In this document: in pieces, positions 25,217 through 33,399 of the stretch | How the letters are laid out: every line of letters starts with the position of its first letter | Position numbering within the stretch: position 1 is the stretch's first letter | Assembly (NCBI RefSeq): GCF_050433125.1 | Contig: NZ_JBNPXV010000017.1 | Span: 25,765 to 89,764 of the forward strand | Source of the DNA: Roseimarinus sediminis | GTDB taxonomy: Bacteria > Bacteroidota > Bacteroidia > Bacteroidales > Prolixibacteraceae | Reading direction: 5' to 3' | Length of the DNA: 64,000 nt | Position numbers and translations under genes: made by a program | The notes under the pieces: generated by a model | The model's database searches: none | Told to the model about the DNA's origin: nothing | What the model saw: the letters and a program-made list of their open reading frames with translations, nothing else

Positions 25217-26728
25217 TTACAATTCGCAATACTCACCATCGTTGGCGAGGTTTTTACATGGGTAACGCCAGCCATTGGCTTCGCCTGAAATCAGTTTTTC
25301 AGCCTCATGAGGTCCCCAGGTTCCAGCAGGATAGCCGTGCAAGGGAAAGTCAGGATTGTTGTTCCATTCGTCGAGTACGGGTTGTACCAGTTCCCAGGCT
25401 TTTTCAACATTGTCGCCCCTCGAATAAAGTGTTGCGTCGCCCTGAATGCAGTCGAGCAGCAGGCGTTCGTAGGCTGTTGGCACATAGGCATCCGAAAGGT
25501 CGGAGTAGTGAAAATCGAGGTTCACTGTTTTAACATTGAAGCCTGCCCCCGGTTCTTTAAGCCCCATTTTAAGCAGGATTCCCTCGTCGGGTTGAATGCG
25601 TATGATGAGTTGATTGGCCTGGTTTAAATTGATGCCAGGTGTATTATCGAACAAGTGATGGGGAGTTGGTCTGAAATTGATCACAATTTCGGTTGCCCGG
25701 GTTGGTAATTTTTTTCCGGTACGAATGTAAAAAGGAATACCTCCCCAGCGCCAGTTGTCGATATGTAGTTTCATGGAAACAAAGGTTTCGGTGCGTGAGT
25801 CGGCCGGCACTCCCTCTTCATGTCGGTAAGCCACTACCTTTTCGCCTCCGATGTTTGATTCGGTATACTGGCCCCGTACCACGTTCTCCGTCAGATTGGA
25901 TCTGTTTAGTGGCCTGATGGATTGGAATACTTTCAGCATTTCGTTTCTGATGGCATCGGCATCGATCACGGTTGGTGGTTCCATGGCTACCAGTCCAAGC
26001 AGTTGCAGCAGGTGATTCTGCAGCATGTCTTTTAAGGCTCCCGACTGGTCGTAATAACCACCTCGTTTTTCAACACCCAGTTTTTCGGCCGAGGTGATCT
26101 GAACGTGGTCGATGTATTTGTGATTCCACAGCGGTTCCCACAAGCTGTTGGCAAAACGAAGCACCAACAGGTTTTGCACTGTTTCTTTTCCAAGGTAGTG
26201 ATCGATTCGGTATAGCTGGTCTTCATTGAAATAACGGAGCAGATCCGTGTTCAGTTTGCGGGCACTTTCCAGGTTGGTGCCAAAGGGTTTTTCAATAATC
26301 AGTCGTTTGAAGCCATCGTCTTCACTGTTAAGGCCTACTTCGGCCAGGTATTCAGGAATGATGGAATAAAGCGAAGGGGGCGTCGACATATAGAAAACGA
26401 TGTTGGCCGGTGCGTTTAGTTCTTTCTTCAGCTTTTCAATACGGTCTTTCAGCAGTTGGTAGTCGCCGCGCTCGGCTGTTTGAATGGCTTCATAATGAAG
26501 GTGACTCAGAAAGTCGCGATGTGATTCCTCTTCAGGCAGGAATTCTTTCATTTTTTCCCTGAATTCATCATCGCTCATTTTGGTTCGGCTTACACCAAGA
26601 ATGACAAAGGGGTGTCCCAGTAAGTCTTTTTGATGCAGATTAAATATTGCCGGAATCAGTTTTCGTTTGGTGAGGTCGCCCGAGGCGCCAAAAATAACTA
26701 CAATATGTGGTGCTGTTTTTTTCATCAT
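25217..26728 (-). CDS. zwf: Glucose-6-phosphate 1-dehydrogenase
   Basis: 503 residues from the ATG at 26726-26728 (the next codon is also ATG). The frame is open upstream to 26812, but that would overlap the preceding gene and adds residues foreign to the family. The NADP-binding GASGDLTKRKLIPAIF lies at the N-terminus, and the active-site RIDHYLGKE is intact. The C-terminal region has GYPAGTWGP. The enzyme oxidises glucose 6-phosphate to the lactone and makes NADPH. It sits between the phosphopantetheinyl transferase gene and pgl on the same strand. High confidence. Confidence 0.96.
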   Translation of the reverse strand: MMKKTAPHIVVIFGASGDLTKRKLIPAIFNLHQKDLLGHPFVILGVSRTKMSDDEFREKMKEFLPEEESHRDFLSHLHYEAIQTAERGDYQLLKDRIEKLKKELNAPANIVFYMSTPPSLYSIIPEYLAEVGLNSEDDGFKRLIIEKPFGTNLESARKLNTDLLRYFNEDQLYRIDHYLGKETVQNLLVLRFANSLWEPLWNHKYIDHVQITSAEKLGVEKRGGYYDQSGALKDMLQNHLLQLLGLVAMEPPTVIDADAIRNEMLKVFQSIRPLNRSNLTENVVRGQYTESNIGGEKVVAYRHEEGVPADSRTETFVSMKLHIDNWRWGGIPFYIRTGKKLPTRATEIVINFRPTPHHLFDNTPGINLNQANQLIIRIQPDEGILLKMGLKEPGAGFNVKTVNLDFHYSDLSDAYVPTAYERLLLDCIQGDATLYSRGDNVEKAWELVQPVLDEWNNNPDFPLHGYPAGTWGPHEAEKLISGEANGWRYPCKNLANDGEYCEL

Positions 26729-26759
26729 CTCTAACTTTGTGTTGTTAATAAGCAGTTTG

Positions 26760-27380
26760 TCAGCTGGTCCATACCACCCAGTGGTCGTCGAGTTGGATGT
26801 AGTGGAGTTCAAAATCGACCTTTTCCTTTTCTGAGCGATAATGTCCGATCATGCTTCCGTCATCATTGAGTGCTTCAATACTTATTTGCTTCGAAAAGCT
26901 GACGTTTGACTCATTTACGGCCTTAAAGATTGCCTCTTTTGCACACCAGTACAACAGGCGGCTGTCGGCAAGCGGGCTGGACAAAACGTCGGCCTGTTCT
27001 TTTTCCGAAAGAAAACGTTTGGCTACTTTTTCAATGTTTCTTTTGGAGCGCTCGATATCGATTCCGGCAAAGGGATTGGTGCATAGTAAAATGCCAACCA
27101 TGGTTTTCGAGTGGGAGATACTCAGATAGCGTGTATGGTTTTGTAAAATTGGTTTTCCTGTTTCGGTGTAGGTAATGTTGGGCCAAAAACCAAGTACTTC
27201 TTTTAACAGGATCCTGGCAGCAAGCCATTCGCATTTTCTGTGTTCATTGCTTATGTCCTGATAAATTTTCCGGTCGTTGGGGCTTAGCTGCGCCTTTTCC
27301 TCGAAAAAGGAGAGTGGTTCGGTGAGCGACCAAAGCGCCAGCCGGTATGTGTTTTGGTATTCGTTGTGTATAAGCGGCAT
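26760..27380 (-). CDS. 4'-phosphopantetheinyl transferase superfamily protein
   Basis: 206 residues from the ATG at 27378-27380, one base after the gldD stop codon. A start at 27404 would overlap gldD by 23 bases. The two magnesium and CoA motifs of the family are present: GIDIE in the middle and WCAKEAIFKAV later, the latter holding the Lys and Glu of the KExxxK motif. It transfers the phosphopantetheine arm from CoA to carrier proteins; Sfp-like rather than AcpS-like by length. No carrier-protein or synthase cluster is nearby, so the partner may be the general ACP. It follows gldD directly and probably shares its transcript. Confidence 0.9.
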   Translation of the reverse strand: MPLIHNEYQNTYRLALWSLTEPLSFFEEKAQLSPNDRKIYQDISNEHRKCEWLAARILLKEVLGFWPNITYTETGKPILQNHTRYLSISHSKTMVGILLCTNPFAGIDIERSKRNIEKVAKRFLSEKEQADVLSSPLADSRLLYWCAKEAIFKAVNESNVSFSKQISIEALNDDGSMIGHYRSEKEKVDFELHYIQLDDHWVVWTS

Positions 27381-27381
27381 C

Positions 27382-27960
27382 TCAATTCCACGTAAAGGTT
27401 TCAATAAAATGATAAATATCTTTTTCGATCAGCATAATTACCGGTCGGAGTGAATCGTAATTGGGCACTTCCCTGATGTAAAACGAACCACGCACAAAAT
27501 GGTTGACACTATCGGTTAAATGAAATTGCATGGGGGAAGCAGCATTTCCTTTAATTTCGTAAATGGTGCCGTAAACTTTCCTTTGTTCATTTACAAAAAT
27601 GTGTTCGTCGATGGCCGAGGCCTTGATGGTATGTTTGTAAGTAAGCGATCGCGAATCCTCGCTTAACTCAAAAAGATTGTTATTTACTTCTTTGTACGAG
27701 AGGTGAATTTCGGCTTTGAATGACGGAATGACCAGATTCAGCCAATAAGGTTCAGCCATTGGCGATGCATCGGGCAGGGCCTGTGCATATTCGGGGTATT
27801 CAAAGAGAAAGGGATAGGATGCCTTAAATTGCTGGTAGGAATGCTCGGGCAGTTCAATGCGAAAATAGCCCCTGGGTTTGGGAACATATGATTTGTCACA
27901 TGAGTGCAGCAACAACAAGGCAAGCGCTATAACCAGTATAAGACGTATAAAATTCTTCAT
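27382..27960 (-). CDS. gldD: Gliding motility lipoprotein GldD
   Basis: 192 residues. A lipoprotein signal ends at Cys21 (LLLLHSC). Just after it comes the family signature YVPKPRGYFRIELP, and further along a conserved IREVPNYDSL...F region. GldD is needed for gliding in Flavobacterium and is widespread in Bacteroidota, including non-gliders; its biochemical role is unknown. It lies 36 bases downstream of gldE, as in other members of the phylum. High confidence in the family, none in the mechanism. Confidence 0.93.
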   Translation of the reverse strand: MKNFIRLILVIALALLLLHSCDKSYVPKPRGYFRIELPEHSYQQFKASYPFLFEYPEYAQALPDASPMAEPYWLNLVIPSFKAEIHLSYKEVNNNLFELSEDSRSLTYKHTIKASAIDEHIFVNEQRKVYGTIYEIKGNAASPMQFHLTDSVNHFVRGSFYIREVPNYDSLRPVIMLIEKDIYHFIETFTWN

Positions 27961-27996
27961 ATTGATACAAAGTTAGGTTTTATGGTCAAACGCTTG

Positions 27997-29325
27997 TCAC
28001 AGCGAATTATTGAAAACTACTTTTATTTTGATGATTCTGCGTTTGTCAACAGCTTCTACAATGAATTCAATATTTTTATAGATCAGCTTCTCGTGCAGCA
28101 TGGGGAAGTCGCCTTTCATTTCGAGTAAGAGCCCGGCGAGGGTGTCGGCTTCTCCCTTTATTTCATCAAGGAAATCGCTGTTGATTGAGCAAACCCTGAA
28201 GAAATCGTTGAGTTGTGTTTTTCCGTCGAACAGGTAAGTGCTTTCATTCACCTTGGCAAAAAGCTGGTCGTCATCGTCAAATTCATCGATGATGTCGCCT
28301 ACAATTTCTTCAAGAATGTCTTCAAGCGTTACAATGCCTGAGGTGCCACCATATTCATCGACCACAATGGCCAGGTGAACTTTCGATTTTTGAAATTCCT
28401 GCAGGAGGTCATCAATTTTTTTATTTTCCGGAACAAAATAAGGTGGCCTGATCAGGTTTTGCCACTTAAAGTCGTTGGTCTTGTTGGCATGGCCAAGCAG
28501 GTCTTTTACATAAAGTATGCCTTCAATGTTGTCGAAGGTTTCCTTAAAAACAGGGATTCTTGAATAGCCTGATTGCCTGATGAGGTCGAGTATTTTTTGA
28601 AAGGGTGCATTGATTTCGACCGCTTCCACATCGATTCGCGGTGTCATAATCTGATCGACACTGGTAGTTCCAAACCTGATAATCCCCTCAAGAATGCCCT
28701 TGTCTTCAGAGAAATCCTCCTGGTTGGTGAGTTCAAGTGCCTGCGAAAGCTCATCGATGGAAATATTTTTACCGTATTTTGCCATCCGTCGGTTAACAAA
28801 CGAGGTAGAATTGATGAGGATGTAAATGAGGGGTGCAAAGAGTTTACTGCAAAAACGCAGTGGTTTTGCCATGATGCCGGCAAAACTGTGTGAAGCGGTA
28901 CTGGCATAGATTTTAGGGAGGATCTCACCAAAAAGAAGCAGGATGAAGGTGATGGCAACTACTTCGATAACAAATCCAAATACCGGCGCATTCGAAAAAT
29001 CGACCCCAATGTGTACCAGGTAGGTTGATAAGATGATGATGCCAACATTGATGAAATTATTGGCAACCAATATGGTTGCCAATAATTTCTCGGGGAGCAG
29101 TAAGAGCTCCCTGATCAGATGGTCAGAGGATGATTTTGATTCGTTAATCTGTTCTTTATCGGCAGGCGAAAGTGAAAAAAAAGCCACTTCGGATCCGGAA
29201 ATCAGTGCCGAAAAGAAAAGCAAAACAACCAGTACCAGTAAGCCTGTTAATAATCCCCAGCTGAAAGGATAAAAACTTACATCGATGTAGGCAAAATTAA
29301 ATAACAGCGTGCTCCCGGTATCCAA
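27997..29325 (-). CDS. gldE: Gliding motility-associated protein GldE (CNNM/CorC type)
   Basis: 442 residues. A hydrophobic CNNM/DUF21 domain with about four helices spans residues 20-195. Next is a CBS pair at about 215-340 (RFGTTSVDQIMTPRIDVEAV, then VDEYGGTSGIVTLEDILEEI). A C-terminal CorC_HlyC domain follows. This is the layout of magnesium/cobalt efflux-type proteins, and in Bacteroidota the copy upstream of gldD and downstream of ssb is GldE. It sits in the inner membrane. The gene begins 11 bases after the ssb stop. High confidence. Confidence 0.93.
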   Translation of the reverse strand: MDTGSTLLFNFAYIDVSFYPFSWGLLTGLLVLVVLLFFSALISGSEVAFFSLSPADKEQINESKSSSDHLIRELLLLPEKLLATILVANNFINVGIIILSTYLVHIGVDFSNAPVFGFVIEVVAITFILLLFGEILPKIYASTASHSFAGIMAKPLRFCSKLFAPLIYILINSTSFVNRRMAKYGKNISIDELSQALELTNQEDFSEDKGILEGIIRFGTTSVDQIMTPRIDVEAVEINAPFQKILDLIRQSGYSRIPVFKETFDNIEGILYVKDLLGHANKTNDFKWQNLIRPPYFVPENKKIDDLLQEFQKSKVHLAIVVDEYGGTSGIVTLEDILEEIVGDIIDEFDDDDQLFAKVNESTYLFDGKTQLNDFFRVCSINSDFLDEIKGEADTLAGLLLEMKGDFPMLHEKLIYKNIEFIVEAVDKRRIIKIKVVFNNSL

Positions 29326-29336
29326 GATTGTTCAAA

Positions 29337-29783
29337 TTAAAAGGGTAAATCATCAACATTGTCGCCCGAATCCATCTCATTGGGTTCGCTGACATTGCTT
29401 GCGCTCTCATTTTTCTGCTGGTACTCATTCGCCGACGTTGCGTGCTGCGTGTCATCTTTTCGCCCCAGCAATTGAATGTTGTCGGCCAGAATCTCGGTAA
29501 TGTACTTTTTAACGCCGTCTTTGTCGTCATAAGAACGGGTTCTGATTCTGCCTTCAATGTACATTTGTTTGCCTTTCTGAATGTATTTTCCGGCCATTTC
29601 AGCCAGTCCTCTCCAGGCAACAATGTTGTGCCATTCGGTATTGGTTACTCTTTCACCGCTTTTGGCGGTATAAGTTTCACTGGTTGCCAGTGAGAAGGTG
29701 GCCACAGCAACTCCGCTGTCGATGTAGCGTACTTCGGCATCTTTGCCTGCATTTCCTACTAAAATTACTTTGTTAACTGACAT
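29337..29783 (-). CDS. ssb: Single-stranded DNA-binding protein
   Basis: 148 residues. An OB-fold begins at the N-terminus (MSVNKVILVGNAGKDAEVRY) with EWHNIVAW and a GKQMYIEGRIRTRSY strand. A disordered Gln/Ser/Asn-rich linker ends in the acidic tip DDLPF, the peptide that recruits repair and replication proteins. The enzyme-free role is coating single-stranded DNA at forks and repair sites. It lies between mutY (132 bases upstream) and gldE. High confidence. Confidence 0.96.
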   Translation of the reverse strand: MSVNKVILVGNAGKDAEVRYIDSGVAVATFSLATSETYTAKSGERVTNTEWHNIVAWRGLAEMAGKYIQKGKQMYIEGRIRTRSYDDKDGVKKYITEILADNIQLLGRKDDTQHATSANEYQQKNESASNVSEPNEMDSGDNVDDLPF

Positions 29784-29915
29784 AGTTTAAGGGTTTAAAA
29801 GGTTAAACATGTAACTAAAATTACAAAATATGATAGTACCCTACATAAAAACACCTCAAAAACAGCGGTTTTATTTGTTTAACTGGCTGATTTTGAAGTT
29901 GGAGCTGCAATTTTG

Positions 29916-30977
29916 TTAAATAAGTCCCTTGCCTTCAAGATAATTTTCGATTATTTTGGGCACAGGAAGTTCAAAAGTATTTCTTTTATCGATTTTAATG
30001 AAATTGTGAGGCAAATAATTTTCATTTTTCACTTCAATTTGAATGAATGAGGCGAAAAGCTGCTGATGTGTGAGCAGATGCTTGTGATATGGACTAACAT
30101 CAAGGATGGTGATTTTGTTGCGCTTGAAAATACTGCTCCATTCATTTGTTTGGCTAAGCTGTTCGATGCTTAGCGCTTCATTGGATTCAATGAGTGGAAA
30201 ATCGAAGAGGTTTTTCCAGATGTCGTTTTGCGTGCGTTTTTTAAAGTATAGGGCTTGCTTGTGCTGAAGTACCAGGTAGTGAAAGTAGCGTTTGCGCTGT
30301 TTGATTTTTTTCGATTTTACCGGGAAGGCGGCAATACTGTTTTTATGCAGTGCAAAGCAGTGGTCCGAAAGCGGACAGATTGTGCATTTGGGGTTTTGAG
30401 GAACACAAAGCAGGGCGCCAAATTCCATTACAGCCTGGTTGTAGTCGCCTGGCTTTTCTGTATTGAGGCATTCACCGGCCAAATCACGAAAGGTTTTTTT
30501 CCCCTGGGCCGTATCGATGGGCAGATCAATGCCAAAGTAACGTGACATGACCCGGAATACATTTCCGTCGATGGCAGCCACCGGCTGATGAAAGGCGATG
30601 GAAGCGATGGCCGCAGCCGTATATTCGCCAACCCCGTGCAGGCTTTTCAAGCCGGTGAACTGTTCGGGAATTGCGCCCTTGTATTGTTCCATCACCTGGC
30701 GTGCTCCCTTGTGCAGGTTTCGAGCTCTTGAATAATAGCCCAGGCCCTGCCATAATTTAAGCACTTCTTCTTCGCGTGCCGCAGCCAGACTTGCCACATT
30801 GGGGAATCGTCCGATAAATTTTTCGTAATACGATCTTCCTTGTTCTATACGGGTTTGTTGCAGAATTACTTCCGAAATCCATATCTTGTAAGGGTCGTCA
30901 ATTCCACGCCAGGGCAGTTCCCGCCTGTTGTTGTAGTACCATTTTAAAATTTCGGTGCTGAATTTCAAAGTCTTCAT
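29916..30977 (-). CDS. mutY: A/G-specific adenine glycosylase
   Basis: 353 residues from the ATG at 30975-30977 (MKTLKFSTEIL). An upstream ATG at 31016 is possible but enters the promoter region of the divergent HU gene. The HhH-GPD domain has RRELPWRG, QQTRIEQG, LHGVGEYTAAAI with the helix-hairpin-helix, and the catalytic Asp in AAIDGNVFRV. Four cysteines (C-x6-C-x2-C-x5-C, in LLCVPQNPKCTICPLSDHC) bind the iron-sulfur cluster. A NUDIX-like C-terminal domain recognises 8-oxoguanine. It removes adenine mispaired with 8-oxoG. The mutY-ssb-gldE-gldD order is common in the phylum. Confidence 0.95.
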   Translation of the reverse strand: MKTLKFSTEILKWYYNNRRELPWRGIDDPYKIWISEVILQQTRIEQGRSYYEKFIGRFPNVASLAAAREEEVLKLWQGLGYYSRARNLHKGARQVMEQYKGAIPEQFTGLKSLHGVGEYTAAAIASIAFHQPVAAIDGNVFRVMSRYFGIDLPIDTAQGKKTFRDLAGECLNTEKPGDYNQAVMEFGALLCVPQNPKCTICPLSDHCFALHKNSIAAFPVKSKKIKQRKRYFHYLVLQHKQALYFKKRTQNDIWKNLFDFPLIESNEALSIEQLSQTNEWSSIFKRNKITILDVSPYHKHLLTHQQLFASFIQIEVKNENYLPHNFIKIDKRNTFELPVPKIIENYLEGKGLI

Positions 30978-31022
30978 GGAATTGGATGCAATTGCACTAA
31001 AACGAAAAAAATTCATAATTGT

Positions 31023-31055
31023 TTTGTCATAATTATTGGAAAAAAATTATCTTTG
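31023..31055 (+). promoter_or_regulatory. Bacteroidetes-type promoter for the HU gene
   Basis: TTTG (31023-31026), 21 bases, then TATCTTTG (31048-31055) matches the -33/-7 consensus TTTG-N19-21-TAnnTTTG. The ATG follows 46 bases later. This is the best full promoter seen in the window. Confidence 0.75.
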
Positions 31056-31101
31056 CCAACCAATTGTGGAATAAATAGTTGATAATTAAATAATTTAAGC
31101 A

Positions 31102-31386
31102 ATGACAAAAGCAGATATTGTAAACGAAATTTCAAAGAACACAGGGATTGAAAAAGTAACAGTTCAGAAAACTGTAGAGGCTTTTATGGATACTGTGAAA
31201 GATTCATTAGTTGACGGGAAAAACGTTTACCTTAGAGGATTTGGTAGTTTTATTGTAAAGCAGAGAGCTGAAAAAACTGCTCGTAACATTTCAAAAAATA
31301 CGACAATCATCATTCCCGCTCACAACATCCCGGCGTTTAAGCCTGCTAAGACATTTGTAAGTCAAGTTAAAGAAGAAGTAAAATAA
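31102..31386 (+). CDS. HU/IHF-family DNA-binding protein
   Basis: 94 residues, normal for the family. It begins MTKADIVNEISKNTGIEK, then has the beta-arm region with LRGFGSFIVKQRAEKTARN, followed by the IPAHNIPAFKPAKTF segment with the DNA-intercalating proline context. It is a nucleoid protein that bends DNA. It has its own strong promoter and is followed within eight bases by a gene for a tiny basic protein. High confidence. Confidence 0.95.
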   Translation: MTKADIVNEISKNTGIEKVTVQKTVEAFMDTVKDSLVDGKNVYLRGFGSFIVKQRAEKTARNISKNTTIIIPAHNIPAFKPAKTFVSQVKEEVK

Positions 31387-31393
31387 TAAGATT

Positions 31394-31486
31394 ATGCCTA
31401 GCGGAAAAAAAAGAAAAAGACATAAGATGGCTACGCACAAGCGTAAAAAAAGGTTAAGAAAAAATCGTCACAAGAATAAAAAATAA
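31394..31486 (+). CDS. Tiny basic protein, AURKAIP1/COX24-like
   Basis: 30 residues, starting MPSGKKRKRHKM and ending NRHKNKK; about two thirds are Lys, Arg or His. The pattern KRKRHKMxTHKRKKRLRKNRH matches the AURKAIP1/COX24 domain proteins that follow HU-type genes in many Bacteroidota. Relatives are mitochondrial ribosomal protein mS38 and a small actinobacterial ribosomal protein, so a role on the ribosome is likely by family. It starts seven bases after the HU stop codon and probably shares its transcript. Too short for routine gene callers, so often missed. Assignment from memory of the family. Confidence 0.8.
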   Translation: MPSGKKRKRHKMATHKRKKRLRKNRHKNKK

Positions 31487-31525
31487 TTTTTTCTTAAGCA
31501 GGCCAGCTTATTCGTAAAAAACACC

Positions 31526-31562
31526 GATTAAACCTAAGTTGCATTGCTTCTTAGGTTTAATC
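31526..31562 (+). terminator. Strong stem-loop between the HU unit and rng
   Basis: GATTAAACCTAAG (31526-31538) and CTTAGGTTTAATC (31550-31562) form a perfect 13-bp stem with an 11-base loop. Only a weak T-rich stretch (CTTTATA) follows. It ends the HU transcript or sits in the rng leader. Confidence 0.65.
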
Positions 31563-31624
31563 CTTTATAGGAATACAAGTTCTTTTAATATTTTGTTATT
31601 AATTCTCCCTAAAATTTATTAGAT

Positions 31625-33175
31625 GTGAGTAGCGAGTTATTTATTGACGTTAGTCCCTCTGAGATCGTTTTTGCACTGATCGAAGACAAACGTTTAGTAG
31701 AGTTGACCAGGGAGAAAAGTGGCACCAAGTTCACGGTAGGAGATATCTACCTCGGAAAAGTAAAAAAAATCATGCCGGGACTGAATGCTACATTTGTTGA
31801 TGTGGGCTATGAAAAGGATGCATTTTTGCATTACCTGGACATGGGCCCGCAGTTCGCTACTTTGAACAAGTTTGTTCAAAATGCAACCTCTCGCAAGGGG
31901 CGGGCTACCCCAGTATCAAGGATCCATCCCGAACCGGATATCGACAAAAACGGAAAAATCACCCAGCAGCTCCGATCGGGGCACAATTTGCTGGTGCAGA
32001 TTGCCAAGGAACCCATTTCAACAAAGGGGCCCAGGCTAACTTCCGAACTTTCGATTGCCGGTCGTTTTATGGTTCTTGTTCCTTTTAGCGACAAGGTTTC
32101 AGTTTCGCAGAAAATTAAAACAGTAGAAGAGCGAAACCGCTTGAAAAAGCTTATTCAAAGTATTAAACCACGTAATTACGGGGTCATTATCCGAACTGCC
32201 TCTGAAGGTAAAATGGTGGCAGATTTGGATCAGGAGCTTAAACGGCTTGTAAATAAATGGGAATCGTTATTGCCAAAATTGAAAAAGGTGAATCCTCCCG
32301 GCCTGGTGCTGGGTGAGTTAAGCCGTACTACTGCCTTGTTACGCGATGTGTACACGCCCGATTTTAGCAATATTTACGTGAACGATTATGCCGTTTTTGA
32401 AGAAGTAAATGATTATATCAGCAATATTGCTCCTGAAAAAAGGAAAACAGTAAAGTTCTATGACAAGAATGCTCCTATGTTCGACGCTTTTGGTATCGAC
32501 AAACAGATTAAAGCGCTGTTTGGTAAAACCGTTACCTTTAAAAGTGGTGCTTATATCATTGTTGAACATACCGAAGCATTCCATGTAATTGATGTGAATA
32601 GCGGCAACCGAGCCAAAGCCGCTAACGATCAGGAAACAAATGCTCTTGAGGTCAACCTGGCAGCTTGCGATGAAATCGCACGCCAGCTACGTTTGAGGGA
32701 CATGGGCGGGATCATCGTCATCGATTTTATCGATATGCACGAGAACGAAAACCGTCAGAAAGTTTATCAAAAAATGAAAGAGGTCATGGCTGTCGACCGA
32801 ACCAAACATCACATTCTGCCTTTGAGCAAGTTTTGTTTGATGCAAATTACCAGACAGCGTGTCCGTCCTGAACAAAACATCGACACCGCCGAGGTGTGTC
32901 CGGCTTGTAAAGGGACTGGCAAAGTGACTCCAACCATTTTGTTTACCGATGAAATCGCTAGTAAAGTCGACTACATCTTTTCCGATTTGAACCACAAGAA
33001 AATTATTATTCAGGTTCATCCGTTTGTAGAAGCTTACCTTAAAAAAGGATTTCTTTCGATACTTAAAAAATGGCGTTGGAAGTACATGAAAAAAATTGAA
33101 GTGACCGGAATCGATAAAATGTCTTTATTGGAAGCCCGGTTCTTTGACGAAGCAATGGAAGAAATTATCTTCTAA
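31625..33175 (+). CDS. rng: Ribonuclease G (RNase E/G family)
   Basis: 516 residues, GTG start followed by SSELFIDVSPSEI, the family N-terminus. An S1-type RNA-binding region (IYLGKVKKIMPGLNATFVDVG) is followed by the catalytic DNase I-like region with DVNSGNR and GGIIVIDFIDM, whose aspartates bind magnesium. The zinc-link CPACKGTG follows. The enzyme trims rRNA precursors and degrades mRNA. An insertion near residues 88-115 (RKGRATPVSRIHPEPD) within the S1 region is seen in this phylum's members. It ends in a strong terminator. High confidence for RNase G rather than E because no long C-terminal scaffold is present. Confidence 0.94.
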   Translation: MSSELFIDVSPSEIVFALIEDKRLVELTREKSGTKFTVGDIYLGKVKKIMPGLNATFVDVGYEKDAFLHYLDMGPQFATLNKFVQNATSRKGRATPVSRIHPEPDIDKNGKITQQLRSGHNLLVQIAKEPISTKGPRLTSELSIAGRFMVLVPFSDKVSVSQKIKTVEERNRLKKLIQSIKPRNYGVIIRTASEGKMVADLDQELKRLVNKWESLLPKLKKVNPPGLVLGELSRTTALLRDVYTPDFSNIYVNDYAVFEEVNDYISNIAPEKRKTVKFYDKNAPMFDAFGIDKQIKALFGKTVTFKSGAYIIVEHTEAFHVIDVNSGNRAKAANDQETNALEVNLAACDEIARQLRLRDMGGIIVIDFIDMHENENRQKVYQKMKEVMAVDRTKHHILPLSKFCLMQITRQRVRPEQNIDTAEVCPACKGTGKVTPTILFTDEIASKVDYIFSDLNHKKIIIQVHPFVEAYLKKGFLSILKKWRWKYMKKIEVTGIDKMSLLEARFFDEAMEEIIF

Positions 33176-33185
33176 AAAAATGTTA

Positions 33186-33209
33186 AACCCCGCCTCGGCG
33201 GGGTTTTTT
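33186..33209 (+). terminator. Rho-independent terminator of rng
   Basis: CCCCGCC TC GGCGGGG (33188-33203) followed by six T. A-residues before and T-residues after allow reading on both strands, but only rng needs it here. Confidence 0.92.
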
Positions 33210-33399
33210 GTGATATATATCACGCAAGATCAAACATGGCTTCACTTATTTTGTTTCAACTGAATATAAAAAATTATTTTCTTTAATGTCAGTTTTGTAT
33301 CTTTCATCCGACCAATCATTTAGTGGTGTCATGCAGAGAATAAACTGTAATTTTTGAAACATAGATTTATTGACGTGTAACAATTTAAAAAAGGTAAAC

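Noticed and set aside
26729..26812. Extended start of zwf
   Set aside because: The added residues are unlike the family and overlap the preceding gene.
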